From: Porcincola sp945869225
GTDB taxonomy: Bacteria > Bacillota > Clostridia > Lachnospirales > Lachnospiraceae
Direction: 5' to 3'
Assembly: GCF_052118625.1 (NCBI RefSeq)
Contig: NZ_JBQKGW010000009.1
Span: forward strand, 1-64,000
DNA: 64,000 bases
Shown here: piece after piece, positions 52,715 to 62,318 of the stretch
Layout: every line of letters starts with the position of its first letter
Numbering within the stretch: the first letter of the stretch is position 1
Made by a program: the position numbers and the translations under genes
The notes under the pieces: model-generated
Seen by the model: the letters and a program-made list of their open reading frames with translations, nothing else
Told to the model about the DNA's origin: nothing
Database searches by the model: none

Positions 52715-53275
52715 CTACTGAAGCAGCCTGAACCGTCTAAGCGGCGCATATCGCAGCCAGAGCCTTCCGTTGATGTCGGACTTATGAATATCGCCGACGG
52801 TCGGATCCCGGCTGTCAAAGCTGCTGCTCCGGTTGTCTGCCATCACAAAGTAGGCATCCTGCGAAAGCGTATGCGGCATAGAGGCTGTTCCGGCATACTG
52901 GATCTCCCCGGACGTATATCCGGATTCATCCAGTGCCGCCCCATTGATATAAACCTTTCCCCCGATGATCTGGACCGTTTCTCCCGGGAGGCCGACAATA
53001 CGCCGGACCAGAGCGCGCCCGCTTCCTGCCCCGGTGGAAAACCGCACAATGTCACCCCTTGCCGGTTCCCGCACCAGATAACTGACAGGCTCAGAAAACG
53101 CCCTGTCGCCCGGCTGCAGAGACGGATACATGGAGCTGCCCGTCACGTCCACTGTCCCCTCTGCATAAGAAATTCCGAAAATCAGGATCAGAATGGCAGC
53201 CAGAATCAGCAGCGTCCGTCGCAGGATGACTCTCAAGGGATTTCTATACCTTCTTCGCTGTCTTCTGTCTGCCAT
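52715..53275 (-). CDS. Signal peptidase I homologue with Arg at the Lys site
   Basis: 186 residues. One membrane span (about 20-37), catalytic Ser48 in TGSSMYPSL, and the fold motifs GDIVRFS and MADNRSSSFDSR. The general-base position reads VRRIVGLPG: Arg91 (codon at 53003-53005) where SPases have Lys (VKR). The second signal peptidase two genes upstream has the normal Lys. It may be inactive, or use Arg. AGGTGAG precedes the ATG. Confidence 0.92.
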   Translation of the reverse strand: MADRRQRRRYRNPLRVILRRTLLILAAILILIFGISYAEGTVDVTGSSMYPSLQPGDRAFSEPVSYLVREPARGDIVRFSTGAGSGRALVRRIVGLPGETVQIIGGKVYINGAALDESGYTSGEIQYAGTASMPHTLSQDAYFVMADNRSSSFDSRDPTVGDIHKSDINGRLWLRYAPLRRFRLLQ

Positions 53276-53302
53276 GCTGTACTCACCTGCTTTTCACCCG
53301 GC

Positions 53303-54148
53303 TCAGTCCGGTGCTTTCTCAAGCGTCATCCGGCCGAGTCTGCCGGAACGGAATTCATCCAGAATCAGAGCCGCTGCCTTCCCGCAGTCCGGCTCTCCCC
53401 CGGCCTTCAGACACTTCCGGGCTTCAGCGATCCTGCCAAGCACCTCAAAAGCGGTTCCCTCCTGACTGATCCCGTAGCGTTCTGGAAGAACCCGCGGATA
53501 GTCTGTCCGCATCCATCCGATCAGTTCGCAGGCCAGTTCCTGAGTGTCGAGAATCTCATCCCGGATGCAGCCAATCTCTGCCAGCCGGATTCCGACCTGC
53601 CTGTCATCAAACCGCGGCCAGAGGATCCCTGGCGTGTCAAGCAGCTGAAGCGTTCTCTCCACGCTGATCCACTGTCTTCCTCTTGTGACGCCCGGTTTGT
53701 TCCCTGTTTTCGCGGATGCCTTCCCCGCAAAGGAATTGATGAAGGTTGACTTTCCGACATTCGGGATCCCGGCAATCATCGCCCGGAGCGGGCGATTCAC
53801 GATTCCTCTGCTTCGATCCCGCTCGATTTTCTCCCGGCAGGCCTCGGCAATCATCGGACGGATCTGCCGGATTCCATTGCCGGAGCGCGCATTCACCTCA
53901 CAGGCAACAAGTCCGTTTTTCCGGAAATAGGCTGTCCATTCCTTGTTCCGCTCCGGGTCAGCCAGATCGCTTTTGTTGAGTACCAGGATTCTGGACTTCC
54001 CGGCAGCAAGGCTGTCTATATCCGGGTTTCTGCCGGAAAGAGGCGCCCTCGCGTCCGTCAGTTCGATCACAAGATCGACGAGACGGACATCCTCCTGCAT
54101 CTGTCTTCTTGCACGGGTCATATGGCCCGGATACCACTGATAATCCAT
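53303..54148 (-). CDS. rbgA: Ribosome biogenesis GTPase RbgA (YlqF)
   Basis: 281 residues, circularly permuted GTPase: NKSDLAD (G4) comes before GIPNVGKST (G1) and DTPG (G3). RbgA promotes late 50S subunit assembly. The start overlaps the lepB stop (TAATG). Confidence 0.96.
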   Translation of the reverse strand: MDYQWYPGHMTRARRQMQEDVRLVDLVIELTDARAPLSGRNPDIDSLAAGKSRILVLNKSDLADPERNKEWTAYFRKNGLVACEVNARSGNGIRQIRPMIAEACREKIERDRSRGIVNRPLRAMIAGIPNVGKSTFINSFAGKASAKTGNKPGVTRGRQWISVERTLQLLDTPGILWPRFDDRQVGIRLAEIGCIRDEILDTQELACELIGWMRTDYPRVLPERYGISQEGTAFEVLGRIAEARKCLKAGGEPDCGKAAALILDEFRSGRLGRMTLEKAPD

Positions 54149-54801
54149 TATATAAACCTTCTGTGACTGGCCGGAGAAAGCACAAACCAGACCTTTCCCT
54201 CAATCATGCTGCTGGACACCAGCCCGATCTCTGTATTTCTGGAGTCCTCTGAGTTGTTCCGATTGTCTCCAAGCAGAAAATACTCACCTTCATCGAGTTC
54301 AATCGGATCCTTCGCAATTCCTGGATTCGTGATCGCCGGATAATTTCCGTCCTCCAGGTAGACCTGATCATCGATATAAACCTGCCCGTCTTTAATCTGA
54401 ATCTTGTCACCCGGAACTCCGACCACGCGCTTGATATCCGCCCTTGCATTCGAAGAGCCGTTCGGTCGGTAGGAGACAAGGTCCCCCCTCTTCGGACTTC
54501 CGACCTGGTAAGACATCACATTGATCAGGACGACATCCCCTCCGGACAGCGTTGTATCCATGGACTGCCCGACAATTGTCCGCTGCTGTCCGACTGTATA
54601 GACAAGAACATATGCAATCAGAACAACCACAAGTGCCTGAAACAGCGCTGTAAAAATCCGGACCGGGAGTGAGCGCTTCTTCCGAACCTTATGTTTTCTT
54701 TGTTTCTGTTCCTGCTGCTCAAGCCGTGCCCGCTCTCTTGGTGTGTACTGCTTCCAGTCATCATTCGTGAAGTCAATCGGCTTGTCATTGATATACTTCA
54801 T
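54148..54801 (-). CDS. lepB: Signal peptidase I
   Basis: 217 residues. Membrane span about 50-69, catalytic Ser80 (GQSMDTTL) and Lys124 (IKRVVGVPGD), and the FLLGDNRNNSEDSR motif. It removes signal peptides from exported proteins, including the non-lipidated binding proteins here. ATG 54801 starts the conserved N-terminus; a longer frame overlaps the rplS hairpin. Confidence 0.95.
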   Translation of the reverse strand: MKYINDKPIDFTNDDWKQYTPRERARLEQQEQKQRKHKVRKKRSLPVRIFTALFQALVVVLIAYVLVYTVGQQRTIVGQSMDTTLSGGDVVLINVMSYQVGSPKRGDLVSYRPNGSSNARADIKRVVGVPGDKIQIKDGQVYIDDQVYLEDGNYPAITNPGIAKDPIELDEGEYFLLGDNRNNSEDSRNTEIGLVSSSMIEGKVWFVLSPASHRRFI

Positions 54802-54827
54802 ATCTGTTACCTGTCCGGATACAGAGA

Positions 54828-54852
54828 AGGCTGCCGCATTGCGCGGCAGCCT
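54828..54852 (-). terminator. Hairpin after rplS
   Basis: AGGCTGCCGC (54828-54837) with GCGGCAGCCT (54843-54852), loop ATTGC. The minus strand continues TTCTCT, a weak T run, so partial termination is likely. Confidence 0.65.
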
Positions 54853-54873
54853 CATGTTCAGGTTTCCCCTTGA

Positions 54874-55221
54874 TTACTTGACGATCTCTTTCAGCTTCGC
54901 AGCCTTGCCGGTACGCTGTCTGAGATATGTAAGCTTTGCACGTCTCACCTTTCCGGATCTGACAACATCGACCTTGTCGACGGTCGGGGAATGAAGCGGC
55001 CAGGTCTTCTCGACTCCGACACCGTTCGAGAACTTTCTGACAGTGAAGGTTGCTCTGTTGCTGCCGCCCTGCTTCTTGATGACGACGCCTTCAAAAATCT
55101 GGATTCTCTCGCGGGTACCTTCCTTGATCTTTGCGTGGACCCTGACGGTATCTCCGACACGAAACTGCGGAGCATCCTCACGAAGCTGCGCGTCTTCGAT
55201 CTTCTTGATAATTTCGTTCAT
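54874..55221 (-). CDS. rplS: Ribosomal protein bL19
   Basis: 115 residues, usual bL19 length and sequence (GDTVRVHAKIKEGTRERIQ, RRAKLTYLRQRTGKAAKLKE). AGGAGG before the ATG. It starts the rplS-lepB-rbgA-lepB-rnhB neighbourhood. Confidence 0.98.
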   Translation of the reverse strand: MNEIIKKIEDAQLREDAPQFRVGDTVRVHAKIKEGTRERIQIFEGVVIKKQGGSNRATFTVRKFSNGVGVEKTWPLHSPTVDKVDVVRSGKVRRAKLTYLRQRTGKAAKLKEIVK

Positions 55222-55243
55222 TGCGTGTTTCCTCCTGATTCAT

Positions 55244-55286
55244 GGATGTTCTTAATGCGTCCGATTACAGCAACAGAGGACCATCC
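55244..55286 (-). ncRNA. Possible L19 leader structure
   Basis: In the rplS 5' UTR the minus-strand RNA pairs GGATG with CATCC (ends 55244-55248 and 55282-55286) and inside it GTCC with GGAC (55278-55281 and 55259-55262). L19 leaders are known in Firmicutes; a match to the family was not tested. Confidence 0.4.
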
Positions 55287-55305
55287 TTCTTTGCACACGA
55301 CGCTT

Positions 55306-55334
55306 AGTTTATCACGCAATGTCCCGGGAGGCAA
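55306..55334 (-). promoter_or_regulatory. Promoter of rplS
   Basis: Minus TTGCCT (55329-55334), 17 bases, TAAACT (55306-55311). Confidence 0.6.
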
Positions 55335-55342
55335 GCAGATTC

Positions 55343-55591
55343 TCAGATTTCCATCATCGTGATGATCTCTGACACAATGCGGTCATGTTTCTCTGTCTTT
55401 GAGCTGGCACGGTTTTCATCCTCGATCTCAATGTCAAACAGCCGGTCCAGAAGCTCCGCCCATCCATCCTCATCCAGGCTTATCATATCCTGCTTCGAGA
55501 GATGAAAGGTCTCCTGCATGAAAGCCTCCTGCTCCTTCGTCATCTTTTCAAGTGCCTCTGCGTTTTCTTTCATGATTTCCGGATCTGCCAC
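55343..55591 (-). CDS. Small acidic protein of unknown function
   Basis: 82 residues, acidic and helical (EALEKMTKEQEAFMQETFHL). It has no signal, no membrane span and no family I recognise. GTG start with AGGAGG 7 bases upstream. It follows lacZ by 59 bases and precedes the rplS promoter. Confidence 0.65.
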   Translation of the reverse strand: MADPEIMKENAEALEKMTKEQEAFMQETFHLSKQDMISLDEDGWAELLDRLFDIEIEDENRASSKTEKHDRIVSEIITMMEI

Positions 55592-55650
55592 TTTTCTTCC
55601 TCCTCAAATCGATTCTGCAGCTCTCTGCTTCCAGACCACAGCGCGCGGTA

Positions 55651-58600
55651 TCAGATCCCCCTGAAATCCACCGCGAAAGTCAGTCTTCCGCCGCTCTTTA
55701 CAAGGAATTCCGGATGAGTCCGTGCCCCCCAGGAATCATCCCCGGCTACACCCATCTGCTTAAGCATGCAGCGGACGTAGGTATAGGAGGATCTCGGAAG
55801 CTCATACGGATGTCGGGCTGTCTCAAGCATCTCCGGACTGTATGGAATTGCGGAGAACTCCATGCTGCCCGGTCTGGAGGCTTCAGGATCGCCTCCGTCC
55901 TCAAAGTATGGGGCACTGAAGCGGACCCCATGCCCTTTTCGGTCTGTCACCTCCGCCCAGCGGACACCCGTCCGGTTTCCGGTTTCCTGCGGGACCAGAT
56001 AGGGCTCGACCATCGCGCCTGCCTCCCGCGCATAGATACCAAGCCTTGCCCCTTTTCGTCTGTCACAGTAGTTTTCCTCCGGTCCCAGCCCGTAGTACCG
56101 GACATGGCACAGATCTGCATCGAGTGCAAAAAGCCAGCCGAACTCCGGCATCTCCGGCAGCTGTTTTGCAAGCGCCGCATCCGGATCCCAGTCAAGTATC
56201 ATCCGAATGGTTCCGTCGGGAAAGACCCGGTAGGTCGTACTCACAGAGCTGACTGACTCATATGATGAAACCGGAATATACTTCTTCCAGGTCAGATCGA
56301 CGTAGCCGGCAGTCTGATGCACCTTCGGCTCTCCATTGTCATCCCCCGGAATATAAGGATTGCTTCCCGGCTTGATGAAGGTCTGGTACAGACTTGCCAG
56401 CTTCCAGATTCCACAGCGTGCCGGCATCCTGCATCCCTCGTCGTTGCTGGTAGGGGCGCGCCAGAAATTCGGTCTCGGGATCTTTTCAATCAATTCCCTG
56501 CCGCCATAGACGTAAGAAACCAGTCCGCCCTTCAGGCTGGAGAACAGGGCAGAGAAATTTGCTCCAAAGATACCTGTATTCACTCCGCCGCGCACAACCT
56601 CCAGGCTGCCCTTTCCTTCATCGGTCTGTACAGGAAGCGTACGGACCCCGTTCAGGACAAAGGGTGTTCCATCCTCTCTCATATCATCCGGCGCGCTCTC
56701 AAGCGTCTTTTTTGCATTCTCCGCGCTCTTCAGGATCCGCTCCCCATATGCCACCTCATCTCCGGCCTTTCCCCAGACGGTGTCTTTTCTGAGGAAGAAA
56801 GAGAGTGAGACGACAGACTCATCTTTTTCCGGAATCTGGAATGGAAGCGGGAAGACTTCCGTTCTGCCCGGCGCGACATCTGCCGGGATCGTAAGCTTCT
56901 CAAGGATACGGTTTCCTGCGCGAAGCTCTGCCGTACAGTCAAAGACTCCGGTTTCCAAAAACAGGTTCCGGTTGGTAACCGCCGCCTCCAGTCCGCGCTT
57001 CTCATCCTCGCGAATCTCGATGTCCAGCTCCTGGTAGCAGGCTCTGACTTCCTGCATTTTACCACTGTATGGTTCTCCTGTCGCCCTCAGGATGCCATTT
57101 CCGGAGAATTCATAGTCGGTCGGCCGCTCATGGTTGTCCCCGCCGTAACCAAGATATTCCTCGCCATACCGGTTCTTCATACGGATCGCCTGATCAATGA
57201 AATCCCAGATAAATCCCCCCTGATAACGGGGCTCCCGCTTTGTCAGATCCGTGTACTTGAACAGCCCGCCATTTGAGTTGCCCATCGAATGCGAATACTC
57301 GCACAGGATAAACGGTTTTTCCGGGTGTTCCTTCAGGAAGGCCTCCACCTCCCTCACCGGCGTATACATCTGTGATTCCATGTCTGATGTATCCGGGTAG
57401 CGGCGATCGTTTCGGATGCCTTCATAATGTACCAGCCGGCTGCTGTCAAGCCTGCGGAATTCCTGTGCCATATGCCAGATGACCGATCCGCCGAAGGATT
57501 CATTGCCGCAGGACCAGATCAGGATCGCAGGATGGTTCTTCTCCAGCTCCACCATCGACCGGAGCCGGCTGATCAGCATAGGCTCCCAGTCCGAACGGTC
57601 TCCCGGCAGCGCCTGCTCAATGCCGATCTGATGCCTGCCGACACGGTCCCACATCCCGTGCGTTTCCATATTGTTTTCGGCGATCATGTAGATGCCGAAG
57701 ATATCGCACAGCCTGTAGAGAACAGAGGCATCCGGATAATGGCAGGTCCGGACCGCATTGATGTGATTCTGTTTCATGATGGTGACTGCCCGGAGAATCT
57801 CGTCCGGGTTTGGCTTTCTTCCGGTGTCGCAGGAGAATTCATGCCGGTTGACGCCTCGAAAAACGACCCGTTTTCCGTTCAGGCACATCAGTCCGTCCTT
57901 CATCTCAAAGTGTCTGAAGCCGACCAGCTCCTGAACAGTCTCGACCGTCTCACCGTCCTTCTCCAGAGTAAGGCTCAGCCGGTATAAATTCGGAATCTCC
58001 GCGCTCCATGCAAGAGGATCGTCCAGCTTCTCCTGAATATGCAGTTCCATCGGCTGTTCTCCGGTGAAAAGATGTGTTCCGTCCCCGGCAGCACATATCC
58101 TTCCGGTTCTGATCTCTTCCCCGGCCTTCTGCTCCTCAAGGCTCTCCAGCACGCCAAGCTTTTCCAGCCTGTATCCGACAGTTGCCCCGGAGGCGCTTCC
58201 GGTCAGCTTCAGCGTCACATCCAGAAGACCTGTCCTCTCCTCTGCCTGATAATCTGCCAGAATCTTCACATCCTCAAGGTGAACCTTCTGAATCCGCTCG
58301 AGGTACACATCGCGGAAGATTCCGCTGAAGCGGTACATATCCTGGTCCTCGCACCAGCTTCCTGACGTCCATTTGAAGACCAGGACAGCGATCCTGTTCT
58401 CTTCATCCTGAAGAAACGGTGTCAGATCAAACTCCGAAGGCGTGAACGAATCCTCCGCATAGCCGACATAGCGGCCATTGAGCCAGAGCGCAAAGCCGGA
58501 CTCCACGCCCTGGAAGGAAATCCGGACACTGTCCTGCTTCCAGCCATCCGGAAGTCTGAAGGTCCGGACATATTGTCCGACAGGGTTGTGCCGCTCCGGA

Positions 58601-58935
58601 ATCTGTCCGGGTTCAATCGGCTCCAGTCCGTCCCAGGGATACTGTGTGTTGACATAAGCCGGCCTGTCATAGCCCTCCATCTGCATGTTGGACGGAACAG
58701 GAATTTCCGCCCAGCCGCTCACATCAAAGTCATCTTTCCAGAATCCATCCGGCGCACTGCGGTAATTCTCAGCATAATGGAACCGCCACATCCCATTCAG
58801 TGAACGCCTGAGACTTGTCTGCATATTCTCGTGCCTGTCCTTCGGTGCAAACGGAATATGGTCCGAGTGGGGCGGCAGCGTGTTCTGCGCATAGATCTGT
58901 GGATCCTTTACAATTCTGTAATCAAATTCAGTCAT
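55651..58935 (-). CDS. lacZ: Beta-galactosidase (GH2)
   Basis: 1094 residues, full LacZ-type layout: jelly-roll N domain (YVNTQYPWDG), sandwich, TIM barrel, and C-terminal beta-gal small-chain domain. Acid/base Glu about 475 (SCGNESFGG) and nucleophile Glu about 545 (ILCEYSHSMGN). Cytoplasmic. AGGAGAG precedes the ATG. Preceded by a truncated sugar permease, so it was once part of a transporter operon. Confidence 0.96.
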   Translation of the reverse strand: MTEFDYRIVKDPQIYAQNTLPPHSDHIPFAPKDRHENMQTSLRRSLNGMWRFHYAENYRSAPDGFWKDDFDVSGWAEIPVPSNMQMEGYDRPAYVNTQYPWDGLEPIEPGQIPERHNPVGQYVRTFRLPDGWKQDSVRISFQGVESGFALWLNGRYVGYAEDSFTPSEFDLTPFLQDEENRIAVLVFKWTSGSWCEDQDMYRFSGIFRDVYLERIQKVHLEDVKILADYQAEERTGLLDVTLKLTGSASGATVGYRLEKLGVLESLEEQKAGEEIRTGRICAAGDGTHLFTGEQPMELHIQEKLDDPLAWSAEIPNLYRLSLTLEKDGETVETVQELVGFRHFEMKDGLMCLNGKRVVFRGVNRHEFSCDTGRKPNPDEILRAVTIMKQNHINAVRTCHYPDASVLYRLCDIFGIYMIAENNMETHGMWDRVGRHQIGIEQALPGDRSDWEPMLISRLRSMVELEKNHPAILIWSCGNESFGGSVIWHMAQEFRRLDSSRLVHYEGIRNDRRYPDTSDMESQMYTPVREVEAFLKEHPEKPFILCEYSHSMGNSNGGLFKYTDLTKREPRYQGGFIWDFIDQAIRMKNRYGEEYLGYGGDNHERPTDYEFSGNGILRATGEPYSGKMQEVRACYQELDIEIREDEKRGLEAAVTNRNLFLETGVFDCTAELRAGNRILEKLTIPADVAPGRTEVFPLPFQIPEKDESVVSLSFFLRKDTVWGKAGDEVAYGERILKSAENAKKTLESAPDDMREDGTPFVLNGVRTLPVQTDEGKGSLEVVRGGVNTGIFGANFSALFSSLKGGLVSYVYGGRELIEKIPRPNFWRAPTSNDEGCRMPARCGIWKLASLYQTFIKPGSNPYIPGDDNGEPKVHQTAGYVDLTWKKYIPVSSYESVSSVSTTYRVFPDGTIRMILDWDPDAALAKQLPEMPEFGWLFALDADLCHVRYYGLGPEENYCDRRKGARLGIYAREAGAMVEPYLVPQETGNRTGVRWAEVTDRKGHGVRFSAPYFEDGGDPEASRPGSMEFSAIPYSPEMLETARHPYELPRSSYTYVRCMLKQMGVAGDDSWGARTHPEFLVKSGGRLTFAVDFRGI

Positions 58936-58964
58936 GGATGTCTCTCCTATAAAGCTGCGGTAAT

Positions 58965-59043
58965 CTGAAAAGCGCAGGTTCAGATCTGATTTCTGACCTG
59001 CTTCACTGGTTCTGCAAGGCTGTCTTTACCTGAAAAGCGCAGG
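58965..59043. repeat. 14-bp direct repeat, 65 bases apart
   Basis: CTGAAAAGCGCAGG at 58965-58978 and at 59030-59043. A GC-rich hairpin with arms CAGGAGC / GCTCCTG follows the second copy. Between the permease fragment and lacZ. Confidence 0.7.
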
Positions 59044-59133
59044 AGCCTGTCTGGCCCCCGCGCTTTCGGATCCGCGCTCCTGCCATCCGTTCTGTCTGTC
59101 AGTACCAGGGACCGTGCATGCCTTTCTGCCCTG

Positions 59134-59880
59134 TTACTTGACAGAACCTGTAATGCCCTCGGCAAACTGCTTCTGAAGCACAAAGAACACGGTCATTGTC
59201 GGCAGGGAGCAGAACAGGACGCCCATCATCAGCATACCATAATCCACCGTATAGCCGCTTGACAGATTTGCAATCAGCATTGGCATATTCTCCGCGCGGT
59301 TGTCCAGCATGACAACCTTCGGCCACAGATATGCATTCCAGGCATTCATAAATGTCACGACCGCTGCTGCCGCGTAGGTTGATCTCATGATCGGCATATA
59401 CTGTCTGAAGAAGATGCCGATCTCTGTCTGGCCGTCAAGCCTTGCGGCTTCCAGAATCGCAGGCGGAAAATTTCTGGAATTCTGCCGGAACATCATGATC
59501 ATGAACGGTGTCGCAACCTGCGGCAGGATGAATCCCCAGACAGAGTTCAGAAGCTTCAGCCTTGAAATCAGAACAAACAGTGGAATCATCGTCGCGACGC
59601 CCGGAATCATCATCGCCAGAAGCAGGAAGGCAAACAGCCTGTCCTTGGCTCTGTCTGCATACAGTTCAAATCCAAACCCTGCAAGTGAGCAGACAAAGAG
59701 GCAGAAGATTGTCTGGAAGATGGCGTACAGGAAAGAATTTCCCATCGCCCTCCAGAGCGGCTGCGCCGCCATCAGATTCTTCAGGTTTTCAGCTGCGTGA
59801 AGGCCGAACCAGACCTTCCCCCGTGCCACCTCGACCGTCGTGTTTGTCGCTGCTGTCACCATCCAGTACAGCGGGAATAC
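59134..59880 (-). pseudogene. Truncated sugar ABC permease (MalG type)
   Basis: 242 residues from the ATG at 59862, lacking the first membrane span that MalG permeases have. The reading frame continues back as VFPLYWM, the end of that span, to a stop at 59887-59889, so the N-terminus is cut off. The EAA loop (LEAARLDGQTEIGIFFRQ) is intact. No ribosome site precedes the ATG and no partner permease or binding protein lies upstream. Probably a non-working remnant of a lacZ operon. Confidence 0.8.
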
Positions 59881-59970
59881 CGCATCTCAACATAGCCCTT
59901 TTTCTTCAAACCGGGAACTTCCTCATATGCCTGCTTCGTCCTTCTCCCACAGCCCCTCCGCCGGCCTGCC

Positions 59971-62262
59971 TCAGCCAGCTGCATCCTTCAGAAGCTCTGT
60001 CTGCTTCTGGAGTGAGCTGAGGACCTGTGTGTCTGCCGGTTCGGCGAACAGCGGGTCTACCCGATGCCGGACATCAACCAGATGGTTATAGGCCAGTATG
60101 TTGTACGCATTCACCGCATCCTTGTTCTGTGCATCGCTGCTCAGGTCCTTCCAGTCGTGGTAGGTTCCGTCCGCGTCTATATAAGTGTTCGCGCAGATCA
60201 CTGGAATCTGCTTCTGAAGCTGTGTCAGAAACTGCTGATAGTCTGTCATCGGAAGTCCTGCTTCCTTCATGATATAGGCTGCCAGATAATTCACGCTCAT
60301 CAGATTCACCGACTGATCCTTGCCGATCCCCATATTGTTCCAGATAAAGAACGGAACCTGATAATGCTTCTGGACCTCCTCAAGATCTGTTGTATTCGAG
60401 TCATAGCCTGTCAGTCCATCAATCACATCTGTCACATAATCGCTGGGCTCATGGTCCCCGAACGTCACGATGATCGTCGGCTCGGTGACATTCTGCTCAA
60501 ACCATGTGATCAGCTTCTGATATGCCTCGTCCGACTTTTTAATCAGCGTCAGATACCGTTCTGCCGCGATTGTATTCGCATTCTCATATGGAAGGCCGGT
60601 CAGTGTCAGTTCCTGTGTGAAGCCGTTGTCTGTCGCCGGGTTCGCCATATAGCCGGAGTGATTCTGCATGGTGACCTCGAAGATGAATTTCTTCTGATTC
60701 CCCTTGTTCTGGAATTCCTCTATAATTTTGTCGAACGCAGACTCATCGCTGACGAACTTCCGGATCGTCTTCGCTCCAGTGAAATAGTCGACATCCTTGA
60801 ACTCGTCAAAGCCGAGCAGCGGATACACCCGCTCCCTGTCCCAGCCACTTCCAAGATAGGGATGAAGACCTTCCGTCGAGTATCCGAGCGAGCCAAGGTA
60901 AGAGGCGAGTGTCGGTATTTTTGAGGAAATGTACTGCTGGTACACAACGCTTCCCTGGGGCAGGAATGCCATCGAATCGCCCGACAGGAATTCGTACTCT
61001 GTGTTCGCCGTGTTGCCGCCCTTGACAGAAACCATCAGATGGCCGCCTGTATACTGGTCCATCATGCTGTGGAAGAAGGGCATGTAGTCCTCCGACGTCT
61101 CGAAGTTTCCAATCACAGAAAGATCCGAGAACGCCTCGTTCATGATGACGATGATATTTGGAGCCTGGCTGAGGTCAAAGTCTGACTTCTCCGCCGAGCT
61201 TTTACCGTCTCCAGTGGAAGCCGTCTGCTGCTCTTCCGTCTCCGTCTGACTCAGTGCAGGCTGCACATCCGCTGCCAGCGCTTTCAGAGTCGTGCCTTGA
61301 GGCGCTGTATCTTCCTCCTGGGCACTCTCATTCTTGTCCGGGTAATCGATCTGATCATACTCCGTCTCTGTCTCCTTGATTTGTCCCTCGATCTCTTTCA
61401 CCTTCGACACCGAATACCCATCCGGCTTGTTGATATGGATCAGGTTCAGGTTTGCCAGATACGCGACCAGAAGACCGTTTTTCCTGTAGCGAACATTCGG
61501 TGTGAACAGGGTTGTATCCATTCCCCAGAATGTCTTTACATCCTCATTCTGGATGGAATTTGTCAGCAGGATCAGGGACAGGACGGCTGCCGCCAGGAGC
61601 GGAAAACGGACTCGTTTCAAACGAATCCGGCCCCTCATCTTTCCAGTTCCAAGCATTACAAATGCAAAGCCGAACGTGGAAAACAGCATATGCCAGTAGA
61701 TGACATAGTCATAGTTAGACGCAACGTTGCCCGCCGTTCTGAGCGACAGAATATCCCATGGAACAATCGGACTTCCCCGGAACTTCACAACATAAAAATT
61801 GATGATGCTCAGCGCCATAAAAACGGCGGATGCTGCACTGTAGCCCCAGCTGATGCTTCCGATCAGGAACGTGAAGGCAAGAAAGATCAGGTAGTAGAAG
61901 ATCAGATTCAGATAGATCATCTTGTAGGGAGGCTGTGCCGTCTCATAGGACAGCGCTGCCCCGACATGCCAGAATCCCGTGTCATAGGACTGAACGAGCA
62001 CAAAGGCCACGAAGGGGACTGAGACAGAAAGCGAGACATCATAGATGATCTGAAACAGACGGCTTTTCGGAAGTCCTGCGTACAGAAACAGTCCCAGCAG
62101 GAACGACAGAAGGACGGAAACCGGAAAATACCAGCCCTCCGATCTCTGCTCCGCCCCATGGGCCAGAAACGACAATATCAGAAATAAACCCGTCAGAATC
62201 ACTGCCCTGATCAGGGCTCCTTTTTTCAGCCGGCCCTTGCCGGCTTGCTGCTGCTGATTCAC
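59971..62262 (-). CDS. LTA-synthase-like sulfatase-fold membrane protein
   Basis: 763 residues. Five to six N-terminal membrane spans (about 15-240), a linker rich in Glu/Gln/Thr (about 300-360), then an outer sulfatase-fold domain with the nucleophile/metal region VSVKGGNTANTEYEFLSG, MNEAFSD and TFGDHEP. Such enzymes add glycerol phosphate to wall polymers. It starts with GTG after GGGAGG. Confidence 0.92.
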   Translation of the reverse strand: MNQQQQAGKGRLKKGALIRAVILTGLFLILSFLAHGAEQRSEGWYFPVSVLLSFLLGLFLYAGLPKSRLFQIIYDVSLSVSVPFVAFVLVQSYDTGFWHVGAALSYETAQPPYKMIYLNLIFYYLIFLAFTFLIGSISWGYSAASAVFMALSIINFYVVKFRGSPIVPWDILSLRTAGNVASNYDYVIYWHMLFSTFGFAFVMLGTGKMRGRIRLKRVRFPLLAAAVLSLILLTNSIQNEDVKTFWGMDTTLFTPNVRYRKNGLLVAYLANLNLIHINKPDGYSVSKVKEIEGQIKETETEYDQIDYPDKNESAQEEDTAPQGTTLKALAADVQPALSQTETEEQQTASTGDGKSSAEKSDFDLSQAPNIIVIMNEAFSDLSVIGNFETSEDYMPFFHSMMDQYTGGHLMVSVKGGNTANTEYEFLSGDSMAFLPQGSVVYQQYISSKIPTLASYLGSLGYSTEGLHPYLGSGWDRERVYPLLGFDEFKDVDYFTGAKTIRKFVSDESAFDKIIEEFQNKGNQKKFIFEVTMQNHSGYMANPATDNGFTQELTLTGLPYENANTIAAERYLTLIKKSDEAYQKLITWFEQNVTEPTIIVTFGDHEPSDYVTDVIDGLTGYDSNTTDLEEVQKHYQVPFFIWNNMGIGKDQSVNLMSVNYLAAYIMKEAGLPMTDYQQFLTQLQKQIPVICANTYIDADGTYHDWKDLSSDAQNKDAVNAYNILAYNHLVDVRHRVDPLFAEPADTQVLSSLQKQTELLKDAAG

Positions 62263-62318
62263 AATAGCCTCCCTTTCATCTCTGCGTCCGTATCTTCATG
62301 CTGCTCTCTGCGGGCTGC

